Shown piece by piece: positions 1 to 8,491 of a DNA stretch of 64,000 bases. The notes under the pieces were generated by a model. It had not been told where the DNA came from. It saw only the letters and a program-made list of their open reading frames with translations, and did no database searches. The stretch's first letter is position 1. The number at the start of each line of letters is the position of its first letter. The stretch comes from Variovorax sp. N23 (GTDB taxonomy: Bacteria > Pseudomonadota > Gammaproteobacteria > Burkholderiales > Burkholderiaceae_C), in the NCBI RefSeq assembly GCF_025486315.1, contig NZ_JAOOPY010000001.1, forward strand, positions 248,001 through 312,000, read 5' to 3'. The translations under genes and the position numbers were made by a program.

Positions 1-8
1 CGGCAGCA

Positions 9-422
9 ATGAAAAAGGCGGAGGCATCCGTTGAGGACGCCTCCGAGCGATCCGCGCGCGCCGTGAACCGGGCGGTCCGCAAGGCCGATGAGGCGGCCGA
101 GGCGGCCGCACGCAAAGCCGAGCGGGCCACCGAGGAGGCGACGGAAGAAACGAAGGAACTCGCCCGGAAGGCAGAGGACGCTGCCAAGCGATCCGCCGTC
201 GCCACCCGGGATGCCGCAGAGAAGGCAAAGAGCGCGGCACAACACGCCGCCAAGTCTGCCCGGGAGGATGCGCTCCAAGCGGCGAAGGCGACACGCGATG
301 CGCTGCGCAAGGCGGACGAGGAAGCGCAGCAGGCGGCCCGTGCATCGAAGGAGGCCGTCGACAAGGCTGGGGAGGCCGCCAAGGAGCGCCTCCATCCCGA
401 CTCCACCACGATGAAGAACTAG
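9..422 (+). CDS. Ala/Lys/Glu-rich coiled-coil protein (LEA/apolipoprotein-like), possibly 5'-truncated
   Basis: This 137-residue protein is almost entirely alanine, lysine, glutamate, arginine and aspartate in heptad/11-mer-like repeats (repeated KAxEAAxxA patterns). It should form one long amphipathic helix or coiled coil. There is no signal peptide and no membrane segment. Acidic and basic residues are balanced, which argues against a histone-H1-like protein and fits LEA group 3 or phasin-like stress proteins. No ribosome binding site is visible before the ATG and the frame stays open to the window edge, so the true start may lie upstream of base 1. It lies just upstream of a CFA synthase gene on the same strand. 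Function is not established from sequence. Confidence 0.55.
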   Translation: MKKAEASVEDASERSARAVNRAVRKADEAAEAAARKAERATEEATEETKELARKAEDAAKRSAVATRDAAEKAKSAAQHAAKSAREDALQAAKATRDALRKADEEAQQAARASKEAVDKAGEAAKERLHPDSTTMKN

Positions 423-483
423 ATGGCCTCCATCGCAAGTGCGCGCGCCATCCTCGTCGGCCGAGCGCGGGTGCCTTGAGATC

Positions 484-1842
484 ATGGACACCTATTCGCT
501 GAAGTACACCGACGGGCGCACGGAGGAAGAACCCGGTTCGGCCCTGCTGCCGGCGATTCGCATCCTCGCACGCCTGCTTCGAGGGTTCGAGGCACCGCCC
601 ATGCTCCGCCTGTGGAACGGCGCGCTGATCGAGCCGCGGGGGTGCGTTCCCACCTTCACACTGGTGCTGCGCGACCCGGTGCTGCTGCGCCGCATGGTCA
701 CCGAGCGCAATCCATTGCTGTTGGCCGACGCCTACTTCCGTGGCGCGCTCGACGTGGAAGGAGACCTCTACAGCGCACTTCGACTGAAGGACCACTTCGC
801 TTCCATGATGCTGTCGTGGCGCGAAAAGCTGGCATTGCTGCGCGACGCCTGGCGCCTGCCGGCGGCCCGCGAAGCCGATTCCGCGAACGGCGGAACGGCG
901 CTGTCTCGCTGGCAGCAGCGCTTTTCCCATCGGCATTCCCGCGATAGCGACCGCGCCGCCATTGCCTTTCACTACGATGTCTCCAACGCCTTCTACGGCC
1001 TGTGGCTGGACGAGCAGCGCGTCTATTCCTGCGCGGTGTTCGAGCGGACCGACGACACGCTCGAGCAGGCCCAGCGCAACAAGCTCGATCTGATCTGCCG
1101 CAAGCTGCGGCTGGTGCGCGGCGACCGGTTGCTCGACATCGGGTGTGGCTGGGGGGCGCTGGTGTGCTGGGCGGCGCGCGAATATGGCGTGCGAGCGCAC
1201 GGCATCACTCTCAGTCAACGTCAGCTCGACTACGCGCGGGACCGCATCCGTACCGAAGGCCTGGAGGGACAGGTCACCGTGGCGCTTTGCGACTATAGGG
1301 ATCTCCCTGCAGACGCAACGTACGACAAGGTGTCGAGCATCGGCATGTTCGAGCACGTGGGCCTGGGCAACCTGCCCGGCTATCTTGCGGCGGTGCATCG
1401 GGTGCTTCGGTCGGGCGGGCTCTTCCTCAACCACGGCATCACGCACGACGAGGAGGGATGGAACAAGACGGTGGCGTCCGAGTTCATCAATCGCTACGTG
1501 TTCCCGGACGGCGAGCTCGATTGCATCAGCAACATTCAGCTCGGTATGGAACGCACCGGCTTCGAGATCCATGACGTCGAAGGCCTGCGCCCCCACTACG
1601 CGCTGACGCTGCGCCATTGGGTGCAGCGGCTGGAGGCGAACCGCGACGCGGCGCTGCGCGAAGTCGATGAGCCGACCTACCGGGTCTGGCGCCTCTACAT
1701 GGCCGCATGCGCGCTGGAGTTCGAGTCCGGCGGCACGGGCATCTATCAGGTTCTAGCGTCCCGGCGGGATTCCGGCCACTGGCCGGTGCCCATGTCACGG
1801 CGCGACCTCTATGCGGCGAATGCCTCGCCGCCCACCGCCTAG
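484..1842 (+). CDS. cfa: Cyclopropane-fatty-acyl-phospholipid synthase (CFA synthase family)
   Basis: SAM-dependent methyltransferase predicted to add a methylene group across the double bond of unsaturated acyl chains in membrane phospholipids. The 452 residues contain the family motif HYDVSNAFYGLWLD near residue 163, SAM-binding motif I DIGCGWG near 218, GITLSQRQ soon after, and MFEHVG near 290. The N-terminal 150 residues form the usual lipid-binding domain. ATG at 484 is preferred over an in-frame GTG at 439 because the extra residues look non-homologous. CFA synthases typically protect stationary or stressed membranes, which fits this neighbourhood. A second, divergent homologue lies at 4756-5968. 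Confidence 0.88.
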   Translation: MDTYSLKYTDGRTEEEPGSALLPAIRILARLLRGFEAPPMLRLWNGALIEPRGCVPTFTLVLRDPVLLRRMVTERNPLLLADAYFRGALDVEGDLYSALRLKDHFASMMLSWREKLALLRDAWRLPAAREADSANGGTALSRWQQRFSHRHSRDSDRAAIAFHYDVSNAFYGLWLDEQRVYSCAVFERTDDTLEQAQRNKLDLICRKLRLVRGDRLLDIGCGWGALVCWAAREYGVRAHGITLSQRQLDYARDRIRTEGLEGQVTVALCDYRDLPADATYDKVSSIGMFEHVGLGNLPGYLAAVHRVLRSGGLFLNHGITHDEEGWNKTVASEFINRYVFPDGELDCISNIQLGMERTGFEIHDVEGLRPHYALTLRHWVQRLEANRDAALREVDEPTYRVWRLYMAACALEFESGGTGIYQVLASRRDSGHWPVPMSRRDLYAANASPPTA

Positions 1843-1870
1843 ACCACAGGGCGCTGAACGGCTGGCGGTG

Positions 1871-2860
1871 CTACGGCACGAGCACCGCCGCGCCCTGCAG
1901 CCGGCCTGCGCGCAAGTCGTCCAGTGCGTCATTGGCCCGTTCGAGGGGGTAGATCGTCGTTTCCACGCGCAGGGGCACCGTCGCCGCCACGGCCAAGAAC
2001 TCGCGCGCGTCGGCGCGCGTCAGGTTCGCCACCGACAGCAGTTGCCGCTCCTCCCAGAGCAGCCGGTACGCGAACGACGGGATGTCGCTCATGTGGATGC
2101 CGCCGCAGACGACCCGCCCGCCTTTGCGCACCGCTTGCAGGGCGAGCGGTACCAGCGCGCCGACCGGGGCGAAGATCAGGGCCGCATCCAGCAGGACGGG
2201 CGGGGCTTCTTCCGATCCGCCGGCCCACACGGCGCCCAGGGTGCGTGCGAAGGCCTGGGCTTGCGTGTCGCCCGCACGCGTGAAGGCGAAGATCTCGCGG
2301 CGCTGATGCCGTGCGACCTGCGCGATCAAGTGCGCAGCCGCGCCGAAGCCGTAGAGGCCGATCTTCATCGCATCGTCGCCGGCCATCCTGAGCGATCGCC
2401 AGCCGATCAGCCCCGCACACATCAGCGGCGCCAGGTGAACCGCGTCCATCGGCAAGGTCAATGGCAGGCAGAACGCGGCTTCGGCGACCACGTGTGTGGC
2501 GAAGCCGCCATCGCGGCCATGCCCGGTGAACAGCGGCTGGTCGCAGAGGTTCTCCCGGCCCAGTCGGCAGAACACGCAATGCCCGCAGCTATGGCCGAGC
2601 CAGGGAACACCCAGGCGATCGCCCAGCGCGAGATGCGTCACGCCTTCGCCGATGCCATCGACAACGCCGACGATCTCGTGTCCCGGGACGAGCGGCAGGT
2701 GCGGCAGGTCCAACTCCCCGTCGACGACGTGCAGATCGGTACGGCAGACTGCGCAGGCGGAGACGCGAAGCCGCACTTCACCCGGTCCAGGCGCTGGCAG
2801 CGGGCGCGTTTCCATGCGCAACGCCTGGCCAGGCTTGTGCAGCGTCATGGCGCGCATCAT
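1871..2860 (-). CDS. Zinc-dependent alcohol dehydrogenase (MDR family)
   Basis: Medium-chain NAD(P)-dependent alcohol dehydrogenase of about 329 residues. Visible features are the catalytic zinc motif CRTDLH, GHEIVGVVDGIGEG, the structural zinc four-cysteine lobe CGHCVFCRLGRENLC, and a Rossmann segment GLYGFGAAAHLIAQ. A cluster of ATGs (2866, 2860, 2857) makes the exact start uncertain; AGG in the preceding GACAGGCAG fits 2860 or 2857. It lies 13 bp behind a small exported protein gene and is probably co-transcribed from the FNR-type promoter near 3353. Such enzymes recycle NADH during oxygen limitation; the natural substrate cannot be told from sequence. Confidence 0.85.
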   Translation of the reverse strand: MMRAMTLHKPGQALRMETRPLPAPGPGEVRLRVSACAVCRTDLHVVDGELDLPHLPLVPGHEIVGVVDGIGEGVTHLALGDRLGVPWLGHSCGHCVFCRLGRENLCDQPLFTGHGRDGGFATHVVAEAAFCLPLTLPMDAVHLAPLMCAGLIGWRSLRMAGDDAMKIGLYGFGAAAHLIAQVARHQRREIFAFTRAGDTQAQAFARTLGAVWAGGSEEAPPVLLDAALIFAPVGALVPLALQAVRKGGRVVCGGIHMSDIPSFAYRLLWEERQLLSVANLTRADAREFLAVAATVPLRVETTIYPLERANDALDDLRAGRLQGAAVLVP

Positions 2861-2873
2861 GGGCATCTGCCTG

Positions 2874-3299
2874 TCAACGCTCCGCCCGCGGTGTCGCACC
2901 GGGCCAGTAGAACACCAGCTCGACAGCGCCCTTGCCGATCCGGACCGTCTTGACTTGGACGTTTCCTTCGTAAGTCGCACGCACCCGGTAGCTGCCGGGT
3001 TCGAGCCGCACCCAAAGCAGTGGGCCGCTGTCCGGGTAGGGGCCGAATTCGCCGGCGCGATCGATGCCCTCGATCGTCACGGGGATTCCAGTGAGGAACT
3101 CGCCACTGCCTGCGGACGCGAAGGTCATGCGCAGGTTGTAGTTCTGGCGCTCCGCCTGCATCGCCTGCTGCTCTTCCTCGCCCACACCGCTATTGAGAAA
3201 TCCCCCAGGCATCGGTCCGGACGAGGCGGCCATGGCAGTCGCGCCCACAGCCAAGGCCAGGAAGAGCGCCACGCGACGCATGGAAAGGTACCGATGCAT
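2874..3299 (-). CDS. Exported hypothetical protein with carboxypeptidase-regulatory-like fold
   Basis: About 141 residues with a clear signal peptide (MRRVALFLALAVGATAMA) and a C-terminal stretch (FLTGIPVTIEGID ... LEPGSYRVRATYEG) that looks like a carboxypeptidase-regulatory or transthyretin-like beta sandwich. ATG 3299 is chosen because GAGG precedes it at good spacing; ATG 3281 is an alternative. It is the first gene of a probable two-gene unit with the alcohol dehydrogenase. The FNR-type box at 3353-3366 lies upstream. It is predicted periplasmic; no enzymatic motif is seen and no function is assigned. Confidence 0.6.
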   Translation of the reverse strand: MHRYLSMRRVALFLALAVGATAMAASSGPMPGGFLNSGVGEEEQQAMQAERQNYNLRMTFASAGSGEFLTGIPVTIEGIDRAGEFGPYPDSGPLLWVRLEPGSYRVRATYEGNVQVKTVRIGKGAVELVFYWPGATPRAER

Positions 3300-3324
3300 G
3301 GATTGCCTCGCCGAAAAATATCCG

Positions 3325-3366
3325 ATTCTGGAACGCTGCTGCGGCGCATTCATTGCGCGGCGTCAA
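3325..3366 (-). promoter_or_regulatory. FNR/CRP-type box and -10 element for the exported protein-ADH unit
   Basis: On the minus strand TTGACGCCGCGCAA (3366-3353) is followed by CAGAAT (3330-3325), a 4/6 match to a sigma70 -10 box. The centres are 32 bp apart, which places the box at about -41 from the expected start, as in class II FNR-type promoters. The same arrangement recurs five more times in the island. Confidence 0.5.
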
Positions 3367-3407
3367 GACCGCGGACGGGCTGCACCCGTCGTCTCCTGGC
3401 CCCCTCG

Positions 3408-4763
3408 TCAGGCGTGCAAAACGCACTTTTCGTAGAGGCCAAGCGCGCGATGCTGGGGGTCGTACTTGGTCTTCAGGGCGGTATAGCTGTCCATGTCGTA
3501 GGCCATGGCGAACTCTTCCCGCGTGAAGAAGCTGTCGGAATACAGGGACTTGATGCCGCCCAGCCGCTGCACTTCTCGCTCCACCAGCCGGTTGAAGTGG
3601 CCAGCCTCGCGTGCCACCGGGCTGTGGACCACGTCCCAAAAGCCGAAATTGATGCAGGCCTCACCCGCGGGCCTGGGATAAAGCGGAAACGGCTTCGCCG
3701 GGTCGGCGGCCTGGATCGGGCAGATCCAGATGGGCAGGATGCCGATCTGTTGGAGCAGGAAGTTCAGAAACTCCGCCGCGCGGCCCGCCGGAATGTCGAC
3801 GTCCTGGATCACCGATTCTGGATACAGCCCGCGGCAGCGTGCCAATCGGCGCGTGATGCCCCAGCGGGCGTTCCAGCGCATCAGCTTCGTATAGGTGTGC
3901 GAATTGAGGCGCTTTCGGCCCAGCAGCCAGCGCACCAGTGGGTGCTGCGCACCCACGTTCCGGGAGCACCAGAACCAGTCGGTGTCCCAGCGCCACAGGT
4001 AATCGAGCGTGCGCAGGTAGTCGATCGGCTGCCGCGTCAGTGACTGGTAATAGATGTGCTCGTACCCGTAGTCCGACAGCCAGGGGGCCTGATCGGTGAA
4101 ATGTCCGACGTTAGCGATCATTCGCCCGGGCCCGAACACCACGCCGTCGACGAAGTCGGCCGTGCCACGGTGTGCTTGCGACAAGGTCTCGAAGAAGTCT
4201 TCCGCCACCGTGTATGCGCGATGCTCGACACGGACGAAGGGCCGCACCGGGAGCGTGCGCAGCCGGACGCGGAGCGCGTAGCCCAGCGTGCCGTAGGAAT
4301 TCGCAAAGCCGCGGAACAGGTCGCTGTGCTCGTTGTCCGGGGTACACGCGACGATGTCGCCGCCGGGCAGCAGCACATCGAGCTCGAGCATCGTGTCGTG
4401 CACCAGCCCCCTGCGGAAGGAGGTCGCCTCGATGCCCACACCAAATACCGCGCCGCCGACGGTGATGGTCTTGAGCTGCGGCACCACGGCGGGCATCAGA
4501 CCCTGCGTCAGGGTGGCGTCGACCAGGTGCTCGTAACGCGTGAGCCCTTCGGCGTCGACCCAGCCCCCGGCGGCGTCCGTCCGGAGCACATGGTCGAAGG
4601 CGCTCAGGTCCAGCCGGGAACGTGCGCCTGAGGCGCGGTCGCGAAACAGGTTCGAGCTGGCCTTGGCGAGCCGCAGGGGGGCCGTGCCATTGGCGCGTCG
4701 CAGCGCCATCGTGTCACGCAACGCCTTCGTGCGTGCCGCATGGTCCGCCATCGGATCAGACAT
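3408..4763 (-). CDS. FAD-binding oxidoreductase, DHCR24/TmsA-like
   Basis: 451-residue flavoprotein of the FAD_binding_4 (PCMH/VAO) family. The segment LKTITVGGAVFGVGIEATSF followed by an RGLVHDT motif and the DLFRGFANSYGTLGYALRVRL segment is the pattern of DHCR24-type sterol reductases and of TmsA, which reduces a 10-methylene acyl intermediate to a 10-methyl branch. No signal peptide is present. Its ATG (4763) overlaps the TGA of the upstream CFA-like methyltransferase by 8 nt, so the two are translationally coupled. That coupling suggests it reduces the product of the methyltransferase. Family assignment is firm; the exact reaction is inferred. Confidence 0.78.
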   Translation of the reverse strand: MSDPMADHAARTKALRDTMALRRANGTAPLRLAKASSNLFRDRASGARSRLDLSAFDHVLRTDAAGGWVDAEGLTRYEHLVDATLTQGLMPAVVPQLKTITVGGAVFGVGIEATSFRRGLVHDTMLELDVLLPGGDIVACTPDNEHSDLFRGFANSYGTLGYALRVRLRTLPVRPFVRVEHRAYTVAEDFFETLSQAHRGTADFVDGVVFGPGRMIANVGHFTDQAPWLSDYGYEHIYYQSLTRQPIDYLRTLDYLWRWDTDWFWCSRNVGAQHPLVRWLLGRKRLNSHTYTKLMRWNARWGITRRLARCRGLYPESVIQDVDIPAGRAAEFLNFLLQQIGILPIWICPIQAADPAKPFPLYPRPAGEACINFGFWDVVHSPVAREAGHFNRLVEREVQRLGGIKSLYSDSFFTREEFAMAYDMDSYTALKTKYDPQHRALGLYEKCVLHA

Positions 4764-5968
4764 ACAGGTGCGCGCGACTCATCGGATAGCCGTTGCGCGT
4801 GATGTTGCCCTTGCTGAAAACGATCTGGAACAGGTGCGTGTAGCCGGCCGGCGAGCGGAACATCTCCGCGCATCCGATCAGGTACACGCGCCAGATGCGC
4901 CGGAACCGTTCGTCGAAGCGCTCGGGATCCAGCGCCTGGATCGCCGGCCATTGCCGGTCGAAGCGCTCTGCCCAGGCATCCAGCGTCGGCGCGTAATGCC
5001 GTCGCAGATTCTCGACGTCGACGTCGACGACTTCGAGCCCGCAGTGCTCCATCTCGACGATCACCTCCGCCAGACTCGGAATCCAGCCGCCCGGGAAGAC
5101 GTGCTTCCGGATGAAGAGTTCCGTCTCGTAGCGCCCGATGTGGCCGATGAAGTGCAGGACGGCCCAATCCGCCGGGTTTGAGGAAGTCGGCATGCGCCTG
5201 GACCACCTCCGCCAGTTGGTCGCGTCCCGCGTGCTCCAGAACACCGATGGAAACCACCTTGTCGTAGGGACCGTCGACATCTCGGAAATCGGACTCGCGC
5301 ACCGTCAGGTGCGCAGACAGCCCGCGATGCGCGATCTCGTCGTGCAGCCAGAGAACCTGCTCGGTGGTCGTGTTGATGCCGGCACCCGTCGCCCCTGTGG
5401 TCTCGAACGCACGAAACATGAAACCGCCGAAGCCGCAGCCGATGTCCACGAAGCGGTCCCCGCTGGCGAGTTGCAGCTTACGACAGACGTGATCGATCTT
5501 CTGGCGTTGCGCGTCTTCGAGCGTCTGCGTGCCCTCCGGCCAGTAGCCGCAGGTGTACATCATCAGCGGCGCATCGAGCCACAGGCGGTAGAACTCGGTC
5601 CCCAGCCCGTAGTGGGCGCGCGCATTGGCCTTTGCGTGCTCCCGGCTGTGGTTGGAGAAGCGCAGCTCGTGGAGCTGATTCTCGACATGACTCACCGCAT
5701 TGAGGTGCTGGTTGAGACCTCCCGCCATGCCCGCGCCCAGCGCTGCGGCCAGGCTTCCCTCGATCTCGACTTCCTGGTCGAAGTAGGCGTCGAGCAGGCC
5801 CATGTGACCGCGCGCCACGCAGGAAAGCAAGGCGGCATCGGAACGGAGGACGAGATGAAAGGTGGGCTCGCCATCCCCGCTGCGGTAGCAGGAGCCGTCG
5901 GGCAACGCGATCGAGAAGGGCACGCGGATGCGCTCTCCCAGCGCGTCGATGAGGGTCTGGAGGTTCAT
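4756..5968 (-). pseudogene. CFA-synthase-type methyltransferase (TmsB-like candidate), frameshifted
   Basis: Two overlapping reading frames together encode one CFA-family methyltransferase of about 404 residues. The first frame (5968 to about 5165) has HYGLGTEFYRLWLD near residue 119, SAM motif DIGCGFGG near 175 and VLEHAG near 243. The second, from about 5162 to the TGA at 4756, gives AVLHFIGHIGRYETELFIRK and the conserved C-terminus. Removing one G from the GGG at 5163-5165 (minus strand) restores the whole protein. This could be a sequencing indel or a real inactivating insertion. It is coupled to the downstream flavoprotein and preceded by a 30-codon leader ORF overlapping its start (ATGA). 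Confidence 0.75.
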
Positions 5969-6057
5969 CGCAGGCGCGAACTCGCGTCGCCTGTAGTCGA
6001 ACAGACGGGAAGCGTGGCCGCCGCCGCGCAGTGGCGCTTCATGAAGGTCCGCGGCAT
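5965..6057 (-). CDS. Putative 30-residue leader ORF upstream of the CFA-like gene
   Basis: A short ORF (begins MPRTFMKRHC) has a strong ribosome binding site, AAGGAAG five bases before its ATG. It ends in a TGA that overlaps the ATG of the CFA-like gene (ATGA). The CFA-like ATG has no recognisable Shine-Dalgarno sequence of its own, so translation is probably coupled through this ORF. The peptide has no recognisable domain. It may simply be a coupling leader. Confidence 0.35.
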   Translation of the reverse strand: MPRTFMKRHCAAAATLPVCSTTGDASSRLR

Positions 6058-6088
6058 GGTGCTTCCTTGGTGACGCGTTGAAAGCACA

Positions 6089-6130
6089 AGGCTAGGGGCT
6101 ACCTCAGTGCCTCGCCTTGCGCGCGATCAA
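6089..6130 (-). promoter_or_regulatory. FNR/CRP-type box and -10 element for the CFA-like/flavoprotein operon
   Basis: Minus-strand TTGATCGCGCGCAA (6130-6117) is followed by TAGCCT (6094-6089), with centres 32 bp apart. The -10 is weak (3/6), but its position matches the other five promoters of this set. The predicted leader to the 30-codon ORF is about 25 nt. Confidence 0.5.
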
Positions 6131-6199
6131 GCTCTGGGCCATGCCCTCGCCCGCGCCGCCCGGCCGTGCGTCCGCGCCATATCGGCGCCGGTCCTTCCC

Positions 6200-6240
6200 T
6201 TGATCCAACTCAATGAGGCGCTCCGGCCGCTCCATAGACT
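6200..6240 (+). promoter_or_regulatory. FNR/CRP-type box and -10 element for hsp20
   Basis: TTGATCCAACTCAA (6200-6213) matches the FNR consensus TTGAT-N4-ATCAA at 9 of 10 positions. It is followed by TAGACT (6235-6240), centres 31 bp apart. The predicted start is near 6247, 65 nt before the Hsp20 ATG. The divergent region 6058-6312 thus carries two boxes in opposite orientations, each facing its own gene. Confidence 0.55.
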
Positions 6241-6312
6241 GATTCAGTCGAGCTATCTCAGGAGAACAGGGTCGCTCGACATACGTTCGTTCCATCAATC
6301 TTGGAGATTGCT

Positions 6313-6735
6313 ATGACCACACTGGCGCGCCTTGACAGGATCGAGAATCTCTTCCCGGAGCTCATGCGGCGATGGGCCCGGCCCTTGCAGATGCTCGACG
6401 ACACGGACATTCCCGCCGACCTGCGCGTGGACGTCAGCGAGAACGACCACGAGTACCTGGTCAGCGCCGAGATTCCCGGCGCGAAGAAGGAAGACATCCG
6501 GGTGTCCATCGACGGCAACTACGTGTCGATCACCGCGGAGATCAAGAAGGAACAAGAAGAGAAGCATGGCCGCTCGCTGGTCAAGGAAACCTACCATGGG
6601 AGCGTCTCGCGCGGCTTCACGCTGGCGAGCGACGTGGACGAGAAGTCGGCGGTGGCCAAGCTGGAGGACGGCGTTCTGCGTCTGACGCTGCCCAAGCGCG
6701 AAGGCACCACGAGCCGGTTGCTTCAGATCCAGTGA
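6313..6735 (+). CDS. Hsp20/alpha-crystallin family small heat-shock protein
   Basis: ATP-independent holdase chaperone of 140 residues. The alpha-crystallin domain runs from about residue 36 (LRVDVSENDHEYLVSAEIPG) to about 130, with the G-V-L motif in DGVLRLTLPKR and a C-terminal LLQIQ resembling the I-x-I oligomerisation tail. ATG 6313 has GGAG six bases upstream and is preferred over a TTG at 6301. It is monocistronic between a divergent FNR-type promoter and a hairpin. Control by an FNR-like box rather than a heat-shock promoter would make it a low-oxygen gene. Confidence 0.9.
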   Translation: MTTLARLDRIENLFPELMRRWARPLQMLDDTDIPADLRVDVSENDHEYLVSAEIPGAKKEDIRVSIDGNYVSITAEIKKEQEEKHGRSLVKETYHGSVSRGFTLASDVDEKSAVAKLEDGVLRLTLPKREGTTSRLLQIQ

Positions 6736-6745
6736 GTTCCACGCC

Positions 6746-6766
6746 CGCCTGCCTTGCGGGCAGGCG
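6746..6766 (+). terminator. Hairpin after hsp20
   Basis: CGCCTGCC and GGCAGGCG form a perfect 8-bp stem with a 5-nt loop, 11 bases after the hsp20 stop codon. It lacks a clear T run on either strand, so it may act as an mRNA-stabilising hairpin or a weak terminator between convergent genes. Confidence 0.45.
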
Positions 6767-6811
6767 TTCGGCTTCCGGGCTCCCTGGCACCGAATGCGAG
6801 GGAGATGTCTG

Positions 6812-7600
6812 TCATGTAATCAGGCGTGGATACATCCAGCCGCCGACCCACACCAGCACGGCCATCCCCACCACCAGCACGCCGAAGTCCATTCCCAGGC
6901 CGAGCGTGGAACTGCCACCGACCAGCATCAGCGCGCGCAGTCCGTCGACCACGTAGCTCAGCGGGTTGAGGTGCGCCACGACCTTCAGCCACGGCGGCAT
7001 GATCTCGGTCGGATAGATGGCATTGCTCGCGAAGAACAGGGGCATCGTCAGCACCTGGCCGATGCCCATGAAGCGCTCGCGCGTCTTGACGATGCAGGCG
7101 ATGATCAGCGAGAAGGTCGAGAACAGCGCGGCGCCCAGCAGTACCAGGGTGACCACGCCCAGCAGTGCTTGCGGACTCCAGACCAGCGGCACGCCCAGGA
7201 CCATCGCCACTCCGTAGACGATCACCGCCTGCGTCAGCGCGCGCGCACCCGAAGCCAGGGCCTTGCCCAGCACCAGTGCCGTGCGTGGCGTGGGGCTGGC
7301 GAGGAACTTGTGCACGATGCCCAGGTCGCGTTCCCAGATCACGGAGATGCCGTTGAAGATGGCGACGAACAGCACGCTTTGCGCCAGGATGCCGGGCACG
7401 AGGAAGGCGATGTAGTCCACGCCACCGGTCGGGACGGCGTGGGCCCGGGCGAAGACCTGGCCGAAGACCAGCAGCCACAGCATGGGCTGGATGGCGCGCG
7501 TCAGCAGCTCGGTCGGGTCATGGCGCAGCTTGCGCATGTCCATGCCGGTGATCGCCGCCACCTTGGCGAGATAACGCAGGCTGCGAACGGCGAGGCTCAT
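6812..7600 (-). CDS. ABC-2 type transporter permease (DrrB-like)
   Basis: 262-residue integral membrane protein of the ABC-2 family with about six hydrophobic segments and the LASPTPRTALVLGKALASG segment typical of DrrB/NodJ-type permeases. The ATG at 7600 overlaps the stop of the ATP-binding gene (ATGA), so the subunits are coupled. With that ATPase it should form an exporter for a drug, lipid or polysaccharide-like substrate; the cargo is unknown. Confidence 0.85.
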   Translation of the reverse strand: MSLAVRSLRYLAKVAAITGMDMRKLRHDPTELLTRAIQPMLWLLVFGQVFARAHAVPTGGVDYIAFLVPGILAQSVLFVAIFNGISVIWERDLGIVHKFLASPTPRTALVLGKALASGARALTQAVIVYGVAMVLGVPLVWSPQALLGVVTLVLLGAALFSTFSLIIACIVKTRERFMGIGQVLTMPLFFASNAIYPTEIMPPWLKVVAHLNPLSYVVDGLRALMLVGGSSTLGLGMDFGVLVVGMAVLVWVGGWMYPRLIT

Positions 7601-8481
7601 GACAGCCTCTGGCTCGATTGCCGCGTGTCCGCGGTGTCGCCATAGGCGCCGGCGGCCTCGGCCGACTCGCCCGTGTAATGCGCGAACAGCGCGTCCAGCG
7701 TGGCGTCGGGCAGCTCGCTGTCCCTGCGCAGCCCGTCCAGCGTCCCGCAGGCGACCAGGCGCCCCGCGCGCAGGATGCCGAAGCGCGAGCACAGGGCCTG
7801 CGCCTCTTCCATGTAGTGGGTGGTCATGAAGATCGTGGTGTTGAATTTGGCCCGCAGCTCGCGGATGTGCGCCCACACCGTGTCGCGCGCCACCGGGTCC
7901 AGGCCGACGGTGGGCTCATCCAGGAACAGCAGGCGCGGCCGGTGCAGCATGGACTGGGCGATCTCCAGGCGGCGGATCATGCCGCCCGAGTAGGTGGCGA
8001 CCAGCCGTCCGGCGGCGTCCTGCAGGTCCATGAAGGCCAGTGCTTCGGCGATGCGCTGCGGCCGCTCGGCACGCGGGATGTCGTACAGGCAGGCGAACAC
8101 GAACAGGTTCTCGTAGCCGGTCAGCTCCCCGTCGGCCGACAGTGCCTGCGGCACGTAGCCGATGGCGGCCCGCACCTGGGTGGCCTGGCGCACCACGTCG
8201 AGACCTTCCACGCTCGCGCTGCCTGCGCTGGGCGGCAGCAACGTCGTGAGCATCTTGATCAGCGTGCTCTTGCCGGCGCCGTTGCGACCGAGGAGGCCGA
8301 AGACTTCGCCTTCCGTGACCGACAGGTCGAGGCGATCCACGACCACCTTGTCGCCGAAGCGGCGTGTCAGCGCACGCGTCTCCAGCGCCGGCGCGGACTG
8401 TTTGCCGGCCGTCGTCGCATCGTTCGCGCCATCGGCCCCGGCCCTGGCCGGGGTGACGATGCCGACCTGGTGTACGACCAT
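7597..8481 (-). CDS. ABC transporter ATP-binding protein (DrrA-like)
   Basis: About 294 residues. Walker A GRNGAGKST, ABC signature YSGGMIRRLEIAQ, Walker B LLFLDEPTVGLD and the H-loop TTHYMEEA are all intact. The C-terminal extension is as in DrrA-type ATPases. A GTG two codons upstream is an alternative to ATG 8481, and the N-terminal 35 residues before the first strand (LETRALTRRFG) are unusually long and low-complexity. It is the middle gene of a three-gene unit with the DUF2892 protein and the permease, probably driven from the FNR-type promoter near 8749. Confidence 0.88.
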   Translation of the reverse strand: MVVHQVGIVTPARAGADGANDATTAGKQSAPALETRALTRRFGDKVVVDRLDLSVTEGEVFGLLGRNGAGKSTLIKMLTTLLPPSAGSASVEGLDVVRQATQVRAAIGYVPQALSADGELTGYENLFVFACLYDIPRAERPQRIAEALAFMDLQDAAGRLVATYSGGMIRRLEIAQSMLHRPRLLFLDEPTVGLDPVARDTVWAHIRELRAKFNTTIFMTTHYMEEAQALCSRFGILRAGRLVACGTLDGLRRDSELPDATLDALFAHYTGESAEAAGAYGDTADTRQSSQRLS

Positions 8482-8491
8482 GTTCACGGGG

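Noticed and set aside
9..422. Histone H1-like nucleoid protein
   Set aside because: Acidic residues are about as frequent as basic ones and PKKA-type repeats are absent.
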